Below are positions 31,647 through 32,581 of a stretch of DNA of 32,581 nt, piece after piece; within the stretch, counting starts at the first letter, position 1, and the number at the start of each line of letters is the position of its first letter. Made by a program: the position numbers and the translations under genes. The DNA is from Candidatus Pullichristensenella stercorigallinarum (lineage in GTDB: Bacteria; Bacillota; Clostridia; Christensenellales; Aristaeellaceae): positions 1 through 32,581 of the forward strand of contig DVFZ01000013.1 of the NCBI GenBank assembly GCA_018712945.1. The letters run 5' to 3'. The notes beneath the pieces were generated by a model that was not told where the DNA came from, ran no database searches, and saw only the letters and a list, made by a program, of their open reading frames with translations.

Positions 31647-32581
31647 ATGGCGAAACAGCAGGACACAGGCGTGTATCAACTTTAAAATGGGAATTGGGCT
31701 TTCCGCTTCAAGGTGGTTGTAAATGGCGATCCTGTTTACAAGAAGTGCAGCAAGGATGAATGGAGCGAACCGCTGAAAAATAAGCGTGCCGCAATCAAGG
31801 CAAGGAAACAGGCCATAAAAGCGGAAAAAGCGAACGAAGGGCAAATCGCAAGCCAAACGCCCACACAGATTCCAGTTTTATCAAAGACCATTGCCGAGGT
31901 GTACGCTGAATACTGCGAGAAGGGACGAAAGGACAGGGCTTTCCAGACCATCCGCAAGCAGGATTCACTATGGGAGAATCATTTGAGGGCAAGGTTTGGA
32001 GATAGGAAAATAGACAGCATCACCACAGCAGAAGTACAGGATTATTTATCCGCTTTGTATTATGAAGATGGCTATGCGTATATGTATGTTGAAGGATTCC
32101 TAAAGATGTTCTATCTACTGTTTGGACAGGCGTATTCCCGAGGGTATTTGAACACATGGCGTTATAATCGCCTTTGCGTCAACAAAGCCACGAAGATTCA
32201 CATGCCAAAGATGAAGATTGACGAAGATATAGATATACACATCTTCACAGAATCGGAATTGAAGGTTATGGACGATTATTTCAGAGGCTCCAACGCTGAA
32301 ACCGCTTATTTGCTTGGGCGTTATTGCGGCTTGCGTATCAATGAATGTTATGGCCCGAAATGGGAACAGGTGGATTTGGAAAGAGGCACAATCAGGATAG
32401 AACAACAGATGGTGTATCAGAATGGTGTTATTAAACTTGTGCCCTTGAAAACCAGAAACGCAAGGAGAACGATTTACCTTTGCGACAAACTGAAAGACTA
32501 TTTTTGCAGACTCAACGAACAACGCCAGCAGATAACGCCCGTACAGGAACAGCAGAGGGAACAAAATCAGACATTTGTCTA
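31647..32581 (+). pseudogene. Tyrosine recombinase/integrase with an early in-frame stop; 3' end outside the window
   Basis: The ATG at 31647 follows TTAGGAGGGA. Twelve codons (MAKQQDTGVYQL) lead to TAA at 31683-31685. The same frame then continues without a stop to the window end (about 298 codons), beginning NGNWAFRFKVVVNG. Related integrases of conjugative elements and phages read smoothly through this point, so the stop looks like a nonsense mutation, for example GAA to TAA. Visible parts are the N-terminal arm-binding region, a core-binding domain (about codons 80-185) and the start of the catalytic domain: Arg I in GRYCGLRINE (Arg codon 32334-32336) and the beta-hairpin Lys in VPLKTRNARRTIYL. 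The HxxR and Tyr motifs lie outside. A GTG at 31713 has no ribosome binding site. Codon use is more AT-rich than in the neighbouring genes, a sign of transfer. Confidence 0.85.

Overview
The window looks like the chromosome of a fairly high-GC member of the Bacillota, most likely class Clostridia. The evidence is a tRNA-sensing T-box leader, a CIRCE/HrcA heat-shock operator, an HPr-like protein that lacks the phosphorylated histidine, a CD1871A-type CXXC mini-protein, strong GGAGG ribosome binding sites and consensus sigma-A promoters. All four secreted proteins have signal peptidase I signals and none has a lipoprotein box, which is unusual for a monoderm. Genus and species cannot be read from the window.

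Layout: 1-1266 (-) holds the start of efp and an M24 aminopeptidase. 1369-2274 (-) is a class II aldolase with its own promoter and terminator. 2458-3282 (+) is an orphan FRG-domain protein. 3432-8912 (+) is a Ugp-like ABC importer (binding protein, ATPase, two permeases) with a cytosolic phosphodiesterase gene inside it. mutM (8987-9811), a second class II aldolase (9957-10940) and a flavoredoxin-like protein (11292-11939) follow on +. 12006-15660 (-) is a probable operon of a MazG-like pyrophosphohydrolase, a highly divergent GuaA-family protein, a two-domain GNAT protein and dapA. 15815-17689 (-) is htpG. It diverges from a + module of CXXC mini-protein, NapH-like ferredoxin membrane protein and TlpA thioredoxin (17902-19419), and a perfect CIRCE lies between the two promoters.

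19509-23968 (-) is a T-box operon. The leader has a probable UGG (Trp) specifier and precedes a TrpXYZ-like ABC importer whose last gene is a LarA-family nickel racemase. 24051-29981 (-) is a catabolic locus: an autoregulated GntR/FCD repressor, a TctCBA tripartite transporter, a transaldolase-family enzyme and an HpcH/HpaI aldolase, with copies of an 11-bp operator at both promoters. 30334-30564 (-) encodes the HPr-like protein. 30797-30949 (+) carries tRNA-Gln(CUG) and tRNA-Glu(CUC). From about 30990 the sequence is AT-rich and decayed: a frameshifted 3' remnant of a rubrerythrin-like gene, then a tyrosine integrase with an early in-frame stop that runs off the window, probably the edge of an integrated element.

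The most interesting points are these. The GuaA-like protein has lost the glutaminase catalytic Cys and His, the KSHHNVGGLP lid and the SKPP tail of true GMP synthases, and it sits beside a nucleotide pyrophosphohydrolase. The LarA homolog is under apparent tryptophan T-box control, which suggests chemistry on indolelactate or a related aromatic 2-hydroxyacid. The phosphodiesterase inside the Ugp-like operon may play the role of UgpQ. A single HrcA operator may serve both htpG and an extracytoplasmic thiol-redox module.
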